64,000 bases of DNA from Patagioenas fasciata. Taxonomy: Eukaryota > Chordata > Aves > Columbiformes > Columbidae. Position numbers and translations under genes: made by a program. Under the pieces are notes generated by a model. It did no database searches, was not told where the DNA came from, and was given only the letters and a program-made list of their open reading frames with translations. Location: positions 125,966,661-126,030,660 of the forward strand of contig NC_092522.1 of assembly GCF_037038585.1 (NCBI RefSeq), read 5' to 3'. Below are positions 47,101-57,300 of the stretch, in pieces (the stretch's first letter is position 1; each line of letters begins with the position of its first letter).

Positions 47101-48503
47101 TTGTCGTCCCATCAGAACAGAGGTCCCACCCAGCCCCTCCACAGTGCCTCCTGCACCCCTCCTCTCCGCACCATAATGCGTCTGCAGCTTCTCTGCTTTT
47201 CCTGTTTGCTTCACAGTACCCAACTCTGGCTTTTTAGAATCCTTGTCCTTTGGGTCCCTCACCTGCCCCAAACATTTCCTTATCCACAAAGCCACCTCTC
47301 TCTGGACTAAGAGTGGATTTTTATTACAGTATTTCTTCAGAGCCTTCTCACTTGAGGGCTCCTGAAATGTACGTTAAAGGCAACAGACAAATCCTTCACA
47401 GGAATTTCTGCTACCTAAAAATGCCGTGTCCCACCACCCATACGCACTCTGAGCGGCTTCACTAACGTACGGCAGAACTAAAGCCTGGAGCGTGAACATC
47501 TGCTGGGAGCTTTCTCCAGGCCTCACAGAAGGGCGAAAGTACAACTAAAGACGAGCAAAGGCAAAACCCACAAACCTGGACACAGAGAGCAACACGCAGC
47601 ACCGGAACGGGGGAAAATGCAACAGAACCATCAAATTCCACTCAACTGTACGCAAAACAACGCGTTTCTCTCCCACCAGACTCAGAAGCCACGTGCAGCG
47701 GGTTCAACTCGCACCACAAGCACTCCTGCCGGCTCCTCGCCGCCGTGATCACAGCTGAACCACGGCCGCGCCGGCGTCCTTGGCACGGCGGCACCGCGGG
47801 GCACTGAGCCCGGACACAGCTGCGAGCTCCGGGTCCCCGCCAGCGCCCGCAAAGGTCAACAGCAGCAAGACCAACCTCGAACAAGTGACACTGTGAGCCC
47901 ACGTCCCACCCGAGGGACGCCTGAGCCCACCAGCACTACAGACGGGGCGACTCTGCTCTCCCGTACCTGACCCACCTCCTCAAAACACCCCAGTCCTGTG
48001 CAGCCACAGCGACCTGCACCCACATCCCGCATCCCACCCGCCTCCTCAAAACACCTCAGCCCTGTGCAGCCGGGACACCAGAGGGACCTGCACCCACATC
48101 CTGACCCACCTCCTCAAAACACCTCAGCCCTGTGCAGCCAGAGCGCCCTGCACCCACATCCCGCACAGGAGCCGTCACCGTGCAGGGATCACACGGCACC
48201 GCTGCGCTCCCCTAACGCCTCCGTGGGTCACCAGGACAGAGCGGCTGAGACACCGTCACTCACAGTCAGCTGGGCACACACACACACACAGCCTGTCCTG
48301 AGACACCGTCACTCACAGTCAGCCAAGCACACACACACAGCCTGTCCTGAGACACTGTCACTCACAGTCATCCGGGCGCGCACAAACACACACACACACA
48401 GAGCCTGTCCTGAGACACTGTCACTCACAGTCATCCGGGCGCGCACAAACACACACACACACACAGAGCCTGTCCTGAGACACTGTCACTCACAGTCATC
48501 CGG

Positions 48504-48539
<36 letters not shown>

Positions 48540-48951
48540 CCTGTCCTGAGACACCATCACTCACAGTCAGCTGGGCGCACACACACACACAGCCTGTCCT
48601 GAGACACCATCACTCACAGTCAGCTGGGCGCACACACACACACAGCCTGTCCTGAGACACTGTCACTCACAGTCAGCCAGGCACACACACACACACAGCC
48701 TGTCCTGAGACACCGTCACTCACAGTCAGCTGGGCGCACACACACACACACACACACACAGCCTGCCCTGAGACACCGTCACTCACAGTCATCCGGGCAC
48801 ACAAACACACACAGCCTGTCCTGAGACACCGTCACTCACAGTCAGCCGAGCACACACACACAGCCTGTCCCGAGACAGCGTCACTCACAGTCAGCCGGGC
48901 ACACACACACACACAGTCTGCCCTGAGACAGCGTCACTCACAGTCAGCCGG

Positions 48952-48986
<35 letters not shown>

Positions 48987-50094
48987 CAGAGCCTGTCCTG
49001 AGAGCACAGCGCCAATTCTGCCACCTCTTTTGCCCTGGAAACCAGAGCCCGGGGTTCCACAGGGTTCTGGTGCACACAGGAAAACACCCGGTCACTCTTT
49101 TGTCACCAGTGCGGTTGCTGTAACATTTCAACAGCAGCAAAGTACCTGACAGTGCAGCCCATGAAACCATATTTGCAGAAACCAAACCCCCAGCAGTCAG
49201 AACGGGACGCCCCTCCGGCTGAGCCACGGGGCTGCCAACAGGGCGGCTGCTTTACCTGGGACAGGGTGCAGGGACTAACGTTAATCCAGGTCTAACTTAG
49301 CCTGTTCGCTGCCTGGAAGGGAAAACAAACCAGTGCATTCATGGTGCTCACAGAGGGTGTTAAATTCAATGAACTAATAACCGCTGGTGAGACAAAGTCG
49401 TCCCAGCAGCTCGACTTCGCCCCTACACGAGCAGCTTTACAACGCAGCTCCAACGGGCACCCTGCCCAGGGAGCAAAGCCCGGCTCCTGCAGCCAGACAT
49501 CCACCTTCTGGTGATTCACCTGCCCCGGAACCAGCCCGGCAGGACCGCAACGCCAGCGCTGCCTGCAGGACACCGAGAGCAGCAGGGGAACTCCTCCCGT
49601 GAACCTGCCCAGGAGAGATCAAACCCGGGAGAGAGGATAACGAGACGGACGCTTCAGGTCCGCCCGGACAGCAACCAGGCTCTTCCCTGAGGATCTTCAT
49701 TCGCCCTCCCCAGCGCCCGCTCCCCAGCGCCGCGCTGCCCTGCGCCTCCACCCCGGACTGCCGTTCCCCGCCGGGACATCTCGGGCTGTACGAGCCAGAG
49801 CGCCCGGGCGGTGCCTCCGGAGCGGGGCCGTTCCAGCCGCTCCCCGCGGGGACGAGCGGCCGTTCCGGCCGGGCCGCGGCAGCCCCGGAGCGGCGGGCCC
49901 CGCCAGGAGGGACGGACCGAGCGCGGGACAGCGGGCCGGGCCGTGCGGCCGGAGCCTCCCCCGCACACGCTCACCTCCATGGAGACGCGCCAGCCCTGCA
50001 TGGCGCTGAAGCCGAAGTGCAGCGGGCGCGGCCCGAGCCCGGCGCCGTCCCCCGAGCTCTTCACCGTGTTGGGCTGCGACAGGTAGGCGCCCAT
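23197..50094 (-). CDS. PPM1G: Protein phosphatase PP2C gamma
   Basis: PPM1G is a nuclear Mg/Mn-dependent Ser/Thr phosphatase acting in pre-mRNA splicing, histone H2A/H2B exchange and 7SK/P-TEFb control. Ten coding exons: 49975-50094, 42803-42872, 30728-30813, 29219-29351, 26233-26702, 25669-25806, 24720-24954, 24303-24432, 24075-24177, 23197-23400; 1689 nt, 562 aa (human 546). The N-terminus [12 protein letters not shown] offers a Gly2 for myristoylation. Metal-binding motifs: FSVYDGHGG (Asp60), [23 protein letters not shown] (Asp458) and GTGCDNMTC (Asp513). The insert typical of this family, residues about 137-340, carries a Ser/Gly linker, [14 protein letters not shown] and a long Glu/Asp run encoded by its own phase-0 exon. 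The tail KKAKLE is basic. Introns 1, 2 and 4 hold large VNTRs. It shares a promoter with NRBP1. Intact. Confidence 0.97.
23715..24020. repeat. GC-rich 15-bp minisatellite in last PPM1G intron
   Basis: About 20 copies of GGGGCAGAGGCGGCG with GGCGGG and AAGCAG variants. Subtypes are grouped: AAGCAG on the left, GGCGCG in the middle, GGCGGG on the right. It ends about 50 bp from the donor of the exon at 24075-24177. Confidence 0.88.
26785..28265. repeat. 40-bp VNTR, about 37 copies, in PPM1G intron 4
   Basis: Unit of exactly 40 bp containing CAGCAGCTCCTGCTGCACAG and GGTCCAAGCCGGGCTCAGCA. Two positions vary (CCAAG or CTAAG; CCGGG or CCAGG), giving four subtypes. CCAAG prevails in the first third and CTAAG in the rest. 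The last few units gain one base and end in CAGAGGG. The array begins about 80 bp upstream (in transcript terms) of the acceptor of the exon at 26233-26702. Confidence 0.95.
28815..28975. repeat. 25-bp minisatellite in PPM1G intron 4
   Basis: About six copies of CCGGACGTCACCGCCCCACA and relatives, alternating GACGTCACCG with GACATCACTG. Several copies contain ACGTCA, a CRE half-site, which may be incidental. Confidence 0.85.
29433..30235 (-). mobile_element. CR1 LINE, 3' 0.8 kb
   Basis: Read in reverse complement this is a long CR1 tail. The 3' end lies at GGGATCACAGAACGGCTGAG. Next come CTGAGCAGCCCCAGTTCTCC and CCTGCACCAGGGAGCCCAGC, and further in GCTGAGGGGACGCTCTGCCG, as in the end of CR1 ORF2. 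It is 5'-truncated, diverged and GC-elevated. It lies in PPM1G intron 3, between the exons at 29219-29351 and 30728-30813. Confidence 0.85.
31500..31937. repeat. (GGGGGGGAGC)n array in PPM1G intron 2
   Basis: Nearly 440 bp of G-runs of 5-10 G separated by AGC (sometimes AGCA or AAC), about 40 units. On the plus strand this is an extreme G-quadruplex-forming sequence. PPM1G is transcribed from the other strand, so its pre-mRNA here is C-rich and the G-rich strand is the template. Confidence 0.93.
32528..32905. repeat. 63-bp minisatellite, 6 copies, in PPM1G intron 2
   Basis: Six copies of a 63-bp unit containing GCGAGCGTGTCCGGAGCCCT and TGTGAAACCCACACGTGAAC. Variants CCGGAG/TCAGAG and CTCCTG/CTCCCG alternate. 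The unit is 21 codons and open on both strands, which explains the 165-210 residue spurious frames here. Confidence 0.92.
33447..41233. repeat. 7.8-kb VNTR of a 49-bp unit, about 159 copies
   Basis: One unbroken head-to-tail array of a 49-bp unit beginning GGAGAGCCGTGGAACCTGAG and ending CAGACCAGCACACCCTC. Unit length does not vary anywhere I checked. Nearly all variation sits at two sites: CCGTGG or CGGTGG, and CACTAC, CGGTAC or CGCTAC. Rare private changes occur, such as GAATTC for GAGTTC near 36605 and 36703, CTTGG near 35358 and CAGTAC near 41121. It occupies most of PPM1G intron 2. A 49-bp unit shifts frame every copy, so no long reading frame exists. No gene is seen inside it. Confidence 0.97.
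43178..44695. repeat. 39-bp VNTR, about 39 copies, in PPM1G intron 1
   Basis: Unit of 39 bp containing GGTACCCGTGAGGCTCAGCA and GAACCAACCCTGTGCTCAG. The left part is mostly CCAGCCC with CTCAGGG, the right part mostly CCAACCC with CTCGGGG. The unit is 13 codons without stops, so two plus frames and one minus frame stay open for over 500 codons. Each copy has a KpnI-like GGTACC. Confidence 0.95.
45155..45345 (+). mobile_element. CR1 LINE 3' fragment
   Basis: CCAGGCCAGGCTGGCTGGGG, CTCTGAGCAGCCTGAGCTGG and GGTCCTCCCAGCCCAAACCG follow the CR1 3' region in the forward sense. The terminal repeat is eroded. It lies in PPM1G intron 1. Confidence 0.75.
45765..46275. repeat. 27-29 bp minisatellite in PPM1G intron 1
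   Basis: About 17 copies of TAAACCACGGATGGGCTGAA plus CCTCTCTCC. The first five copies have the shorter CCTCTCC, the rest the CT-inserted form, so a CT gain occurred once and then spread. Confidence 0.9.
47965..48165. repeat. About 65-bp tandem repeat, 3 copies
   Basis: Three diverged copies sharing CACCTCCTCAAAACACC and CCTGTGCAGCC, then GACCTGCACCCACATCC. It directly precedes the CA-rich compound array. Confidence 0.75.
48235..48990. repeat. Compound minisatellite with embedded (CA)n
   Basis: Twelve to thirteen copies of a unit made of CCTGTCCTGAGACACCGTCA, CTCACAGTCAGCTGGGC and a (CA)n run. Each copy carries a different CA length, from about 5 to 15 repeats, so a microsatellite has varied independently inside every minisatellite copy. 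Confidence 0.92.
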
Positions 50095-51330
50095 GGCGCC
50101 GCGGCGGCCTCCGCCGGTGGGCCCGGCCCCCGGCCCTGCGCGGAGGGGGCGGCGGGAGCGGTGGTGGCGGGAGCGGTGGCGGCTGGAGCGGCGGCGGGAA
50201 CGGCGGCGGGAGCGGGAGCGGCGGCGGGACGGGCCCAGCGCGGGCGGCGGAGCGGGAGCGGCAGAACCACCCACCGCCGAGCGGAAGTCGCGCGGCCGGA
50301 AGCGCGGGCTATAGAGTCGCCACGGGGGACGGCGCTCAGCCCGCGCCGCCGCGGCTCAGGGGCCGGAAGCGCCTACCATAGAGACGGGCAGTGGCTAGCG
50401 CGCCACGGGGACCTGAAGAGCGCTCCGCGCGGCGGCCTCCGGCCCGCGGGACTCGGCCGGCGCTCGCGACCCCGCCTGTCAGCGGCACCCGAGACCGCCG
50501 GGTTCTGTGCAGCCCGGCCGCACTCCGGGGGCTGCGGCAGCGCTTCACGGGCCGGCTCGCCCTGCCGCCGCAGGGGGAGGGAGGCGGTAGCCGTCCCAGA
50601 CAGCCGCGCTCCGAGCACATTCATCATACGGCGGGGGCGGGGGGGCGCACAGGGGACTTGAAACGGGCGGTACCGCCTCCTCCGCGCACCCGGGACAGAG
50701 CAGCCCCCAAGCGGGACACGGGCCGGGCCGCCCGCGGCAGGACCTCCCGATCCCCCATCCTTACACAGCGAGGCCCCCGCCGCCCATCGCCTTATATAAC
50801 CTTATCCCCGCCCACCGGCCCTCTGCCGGGCTCCCATTGGCCATCACACGGGACTACGCCGCCCCGCCCTCGCCGCCTCACGGCCCTTCACGCACTGAGC
50901 GCCCGGGCGCCCCCTATCGTGTGCTGTACCCCAAAGCCCCGCCCACCGGCCAATGCGTGAAGGCTGACGACACGTTCCTGGAATCTGATTGGCCTTCAGG
51001 CCGGAGGCCCCGCCCCGGACGGCGCGTTACGCAGCGCGGCGGTTGGCGGCCACGGCCCGTCTGCGGAGGAGCGACGCGCTTGGGGACCGGGAGGTGCCGG
51101 GCGAGCCCGGTAAGTGCGCGGCCCCGGGCTGCCGCTTCCCCCCCGCTGTATTCCCGTGCTGCCTTCCGCCGCCTCGGGCCGCAACCGGCTCGGTCGGGCG
51201 CCACCAGCGGGCCTGGGGCGCGGCCCCGACTGACAGGCCCAGCGGGCGCGGCCCGGTCCGGCCTGGTCCCCTGACCGGCCCGCCTCGCCTCACGGCCGCG
51301 CCTCCGGCCCGCAGGTTGTGCCACCGCAGC
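50095..51330. promoter_or_regulatory. PPM1G/NRBP1 bidirectional CpG-island promoter
   Basis: The start codons are 1.24 kb apart and divergent. Next to PPM1G there are two ETS-type GGCCGGAAGC sites (near 50294 and 50361). A palindromic TTATATAA lies at 50792-50799, and inverted CCAAT boxes (ATTGG) near 50836 and 50988. NRBP1 has an upstream non-coding exon ending at a GTAAGT donor after 51109; its acceptor is at 51314, 16 nt before the ATG. Confidence 0.8.
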
Positions 51331-54300
51331 ATGTCGGAGGGCGAGTCCAAGCAGGTGCCGAGCAGCGGCTCCGACTCCAAACCAGAGTCCACGTCGTCAG
51401 GCCCGGGCATGACCTCGGTGTCTGCGCCCGTGGCCTCCGCGGCGCCGCCGGAGGAGGAGGAGGAAGAGGAGAGCGAGGACGAGTCCGAGATCCTCGAGGA
51501 GTCGCCGTGCGGCCGGTGGCAGAAGCGGCGCGAGGAGGTGAGTGCAGGGCCGGCCCCGGGCCGGACCGCCGGGCTGCGGGGGGAGCCCCTGGCGGACGCT
51601 GGTCCTGCCCTCCCGGCTGTTCCCCTGTCCCCGGGTCAGCCCGCGCCCCGCCGAGGGGCCGGTGTGCTCCGGGGGCGGCAGGGAGGCGGGTGCGGCCGCG
51701 GGACCGTCTGTCCGCGGGGTCGGGAATGTGGAGGCCGGAGCGCGGCTGCTCTGCTCCCTGCACGTCTGTGGGGCCGCAGCCCCCATGCGGGCGGTGTCAG
51801 GGCAGCCGCTGGGGCCAGCAGGGACTGTCTCCTGCGCTCCCGTGTGCGTCCGTGTCACAGCTCTTTTGCTCCGGGAATAACAGAGCAATGACTAGAGAGC
51901 CCTTGGCGTTCCAAGGGAGCGTGAGGGAGCAGCACCTGCTGCAGAGGCAGCCAGTTACCCAGGCTCATCCCCTTTGAATTCTGGTTTGCTTTTGGTTTGC
52001 TTTGACGTCTTCAGATAGGAAAAGCATAGCCAGCTCCTGCAGACTTGTTTCTTGGCTTGTCTGATTCACATCCACTTCTCGGTGCGTATATCCAAATCCT
52101 CCTGTAGATTAGATCTCGTTGTTCTGGACCTCTCCCATTTTCCACTCTCTGCTGTGCTCTGGTTATCTTACTGGGCCGGTCTCCACAAACTGGTTTCTGC
52201 TTCGTGCTGGCTCAGTGGAACCTGCTCTGACTGGGCAAGCCGTGTGCTGCGGAGCTGCTGAGCGACAGCAAGCGTCAGCTCCAGCGCTGCGGCACGAGTG
52301 CTGATGGAGCTTTTCTCACCCAAACTGGGGCCGAGCATAGAGGTTCATCTGCTTTATCCATTATTGTAGACACAGGGTAATTCAGGCTCTGGTGGTGGTG
52401 GAAATCATTTATTCTGATGCAAATGTGGAGGTCAAAGTAAGGTCAGGTATTCCCACAGTTTTGTACCTTTTCTTGCCTGAAAGCTGTCCTGGTTTTGTTA
52501 ACCCAGTCCCAGTGTGGTATGGTAAGAAAGTGCCTTTTCTGGTGAAGCTGTTCGGTTTGGGTTGCAATGGGGGGAGTATCGCTATGAAGCTTTAATTACA
52601 TCCACCACAATACGTTCCTTACGATAACGTGATGTGCTTTTTCCTGGGATCTGTGCTGAATTGACACATGTGGGGAACAAAGCTGGTGTTTAGTTTGTGC
52701 AGTCTTTTCAGTATGTTTTATTTAATACAGATCATTGTGACACAGAAAGGTACAATTCCTTCTAGGCTTTTCTGTACTCTCCTGTGCCAAAAGTGAAGGT
52801 TTGGTAGGCTCTGGTATTTTCTTTGGATTTCTGTTTCCCCATTTGCAGACAAATTAAGGCCCAAAGACAGTCAGTTCATTAACACTTTGGCATGGCTGGA
52901 TTCGTGTTCTAGCTCGAGGATGGGAGTGGCAGGGTGGTTCGGAGGCCTCTGTGTGTGAGGTGGCTTGGCTTCGTTTCACCTCGCAGGTGGAGGAGTGGCT
53001 GGGGAAGGCCACGAGAACAGTTGTTAACTGACCTGGGGTGAGCTCGAGGTCTCGGATTCTGGAGCCTTCGCCCGCCAGGGCTGCAGGGCCTCCCTGCGGG
53101 GAGTGCTGGTGGTGTCTGACCCGCACCGGCCGCCACTGCCTGCCTGCGAGCGTGTGTCTCACGCGTCTGAAAAACACGTCCTGCAGTTAAATTCTGGTCT
53201 GTCTCTTAATTTTGTGTGCAAATTTGTGGCTTGATTGGGCCCCAGCCTGTGGAGCGGCGCTGATGTGTTTGGGATACCAGCCTTGTGTTCTGCACCATCG
53301 TGTCCAGCCTGGCGCGGGTCCCCGTGCGGGGCTGGGGGTCCCCGTGCGTGGCTGTGGGGACGGCTCAGCCCACGCTGGCGTTCCGGGCCCGCAGCCCCGC
53401 GGACGGGCTGCCGTTCGCACCCGCGGCAGCAGGGAGGTGTTAGGAAAAGGGCCGTGCCGCCCCTCCCCGTGGTGCAGCCCCGGTTCCTCGTGCGGGCGCG
53501 GAGCGAGGAGCCGCGGTGGAGCGGGTTGAGGCGCTGATGTGGAGGAGCGGCGGCTGGCCGGCAGGGCGTGCGCGCCGGGCCGCCCGTGTGCCGCTCCTGC
53601 GAGTCGTGCGCTTGTACGCGCGTTTGGAAATGGGATAGCCTCACTTACAAAAACGAATAGCTGTAGACGGTTTGTAGCCAGCTCCCTAGAGCAGGGTGGC
53701 GTGTGGAGGGGCTGCGGGCCCGGGGCTGTCGCTGTGAGCCGGAAAGTGCGGGCGCTCGGGCCGGTTTCCCCCGATCCGCAGGTTTGCGGTTCCCGAGCTC
53801 GCCCGCCCGCGCATCCCGGCGGGCGCTGGTCCCGAGCGGCCCGCGGTGGCCGTGCCCGGCCCGCTGCCGGCGCTGGGGCACGCCCGTTCTGCCGCCTCCG
53901 GGCGCCCGGCGGAGCCACCGGGACCGGGGGACCCGGGACGGGCCGCGGCGGGGCGGGGCGGCCTCCCGAAGGACAGCTGCGTCAGCCAATGGCAGGGGGC
54001 GCTAAACGTTACATCACCAACGCCAGCTCCTATAGGCTAAACCTGCCTTGGCCACGCCCAGCAACGCCCTGGCCCTCGTGTCGCGGCGGCTCCGCCGGTG
54101 TCCGGAGCGGAGCCGGGTCGGGTCCGGTCCGGTCCGGTCCGGGCAGGGCCTCCTCTGCCGGAGCGCCGCTCCCTGTGCCGGGCTCCTGCCGGAGCCGCCG
54201 CCGCTCGCTCCGGTTTCGCTCCGCTGCAGCGGTCCGGTCGCGTGCGGCACAGTGACCGGTGTGCGGTTTTCGATGCATCACGCTGTGTGCGCGGTTCGTG

Positions 54301-57300
54301 TCCAGAACCGGAGGCTGTCTTGGGCGGGAGGAGAAAAGTTTCGGCTGTTAGCGCAATCAGGTTAGCGAGATTGGGAGTTACGTGGTCATGTTTTGGCTCC
54401 AGCAGCCCGGGCTAAGCTGTATGGGCTGGTATGACTTAACATGTGTTGGTTCTCGAAGGGAAAGCAGCACCAGGAACTGGTGTGAACTGGAGAGCAGCCC
54501 TGCGAGGTGAACGTGCTACTGTCGGCAGCAACTCAGCAGGAGCCAGCAGCGAGCCCGGGGACAAACCGCGTCCTGGGGACATCGAAGAGCCCGACCAGCA
54601 CCAAGGAGGTTGTCCCCCGTGCCCAGCACGGGTCTCCACGGCTGGACAGGGACAGGATGGTCCTGGGACATGTCCCGAGGAGGGGACAGAGCTGGGGAAG
54701 GGCTGGAGGGAGCGTCCTCTGTTCCCGCTGCCCGGCCATCGCGGTGCCCGCAGCTGCAGCGGGTCATCGAGGGGCTGTTCAGACACCGCCTGAACACCCG
54801 CAGGCTCGGGGCATCAGGCGCCTCTCCCAGCAGCCGGTCCCGGGGCTCGTCACCCCCTCAGTAACGAAAAGCTTCCTCCTGTCCAGTCCGACGCTGTCTC
54901 CTTGAGGAGGGGGCAGAGGGAGGACCCCGGCTCGAGGCTGGGGGAGTTGCGGGAGGGAGAGACTGGGGCTGGCAGGGTCTCCAGGCTTGTACCTGCCCTG
55001 TTCCTTTTGGCTTTTCTCCCTGACAAAACCTCTTTTTTCAGCTGTCCCCGTGTGACACTCCATCCCCTTCCTTCAGTCAGCATGCATAATTTATATTTCC
55101 AAGTATCTTCAGAATGACCTGCTGTGCCTCCCAGGAATAGAAACGTCTCAATAGAGATGGATTGCGGCAACATGCAGTTTGTTTTTAGACTCGTGCCACT
55201 GACTGGTGTTAAACCTGAAACCGAGAGCTGGGCTCGATGCCTCCTGCCCCTGGGAGCCACACAGCCCAGACAAAGGGCCCAGACATTAGGGTAGGAAATC
55301 TTGTGCTCTGCTGCAGCGGAATCTTTTAACTTTCAGCCCGTGGTTGCTGTGTCAGGCCTGGCCAGCTCATGTTAGTGGGGGGGACTGAACCGTTCAGACC
55401 GGGATGGTCCTGTGCTTCGTCCTGCGTTCAACAGCAGCCACTGACCGGGTTTCTCTGCGTGAGACAAGACACTGTGATTGCACAAGCCAACACTTTATTG
55501 TGAATACTTTTTAAATGATATATGTGGTAGTATATATATGATTTGTTATTATAAATGTCTTTGTAAGGTGCCTGGTGAGCAGCCTGTGGAATGGAGCTGC
55601 GTGGTGGTGTGGCTGAGGGGGCGAGCAGCTCCCATCAGGTGTGAGGTCGGCGGGGGCACGGGCCCGGCAGACCCGGCTGCGCGCGGCTCCCTCTGCGGCC
55701 GGGCAGCTCGGCCAGCGCCGCTTCGCTCTGCGAGACCTCGCGGGGATGGGGAGGGAAGAGAGCGGGAGAAAGGGCAGACGCCTTTGTCCTTTCCCAGGGA
55801 CGTGCCCAGCCGCTCCAGACCAGCGGGACAGCCCGTCCGGCCCTGCTGGGCTCGGTCCCCCCGCTGGAGCTGGAGCTGGAACCGGCACTCGCTCCGTCCT
55901 GTGCCGCTGCAGCCGTGCAGGCTGTGCTGCTTCCCTGCAGATCCCGAGATCCTGGGGCTGACTTCTGGGGTGGTTGGATGGTGATGTTTGAGCTCTTGCT
56001 GGCCATGATCAACCTCCCTTGAGAAAGAAATGGCCTTGTCTGTGCCTGATTATTGTCCCATGCTTGACATGTTACTGACTTCTTTGCAAGCTCTGTGGAA
56101 TTCTGCTCCTACTTTTTCATGTTTAGGTGGCAGAGCTGCTGCTGTTAAACCAGCGAACACGAGAGGGGTGGGACAGGCCGGGGTGCTTTCCTGTGACAGT
56201 TCTCACAACAACAGGAGTTGAGGAAATCCGAGCCGGCTGGTCTGTGAGGGCTGTTGTATTTAGTTGTTACAAATGCACGCTTCCATTTAATTTCAACTTG
56301 CAGCCACTTTTACTTCTGATATATATCACATGGTAGCCAGCTTTACGATTTATTTTAAATGTATCTCTATATAGATATATATATATGTTAGGATCAAGTG
56401 CTCCCTTATAATTCTCTTTAAAATGTGATGTTTGGTCACTTCATTGGCTGCTTTTTTGCTCTTGTATTATTGGAAACATGCAATAATTCCTTTCTCTTTG
56501 GATTCTGTGTGTCCTGAATGATTTTTACCAGCCTATTCAGGATTTGTACTTAGAGCAGAGTATCAGTTCTTATGTCCCCCGGTCACAGCTGGTGTCTCGG
56601 GGCTGTCCCGGGTGTCCCGGGGCCGTCCCCGGTGCCCCGTGCGCAGGCGGTGCCCGGGGTGCCGCTGGGTCACCAGGACCCTGGCTGTGCACTGCGTGGT
56701 TTGGTGTGCAGGGTGCTGGTTTCCCCGCTCACTGATCTGTCTCTCTGTGCCGATCCCGCTGGCTGTTGGACGGGGTTCTGCGCCCCCGCTCCCCGCGCAG
56801 ACAGTGACCCCAGCCGCCTGTGTTCAGCGCGGGTGAGGTGACACGTCTGTCCCTTCGGGCTCCCCGTGGACAGGCTCGCTCCAGCCTGTGTGTGTCTGGA
56901 GGAGCAGCTGCTGCACTGGTGATGCCAGGTTTTCTTACGCTTTTGATCGCGGTGTGAATGCTTTGCGTGGCCATGGTGATCATTGATATTGCCTTTCCTT
57001 GGGAGTGTTGTATCACACTAGTTATTTCCGTGTTCCTTTTGGATCAATGCCTTTCCAGCGTTTTGCCACCACGAATACGGTTGCGAAGGCCAGCGCTGTT
57101 GGTTCCGTTAGAACAGGGAGCGGGGTTGCTGCTGTGGTGGTTGGAGTTCCTGTCCCTTTGCCTGCGCTATCTCTGTGTTCACTCCAGATGAGCTTCCAGT
57201 CTCCGCCGCCGCTGTCGTTCCTCTGTGCCGGGAACCGGCTGCTCTGTGTCCAGGGAGAGCTCCCGTTCCGTGGCCCGGCTGGTCCGTAGGTGCGTGACCC

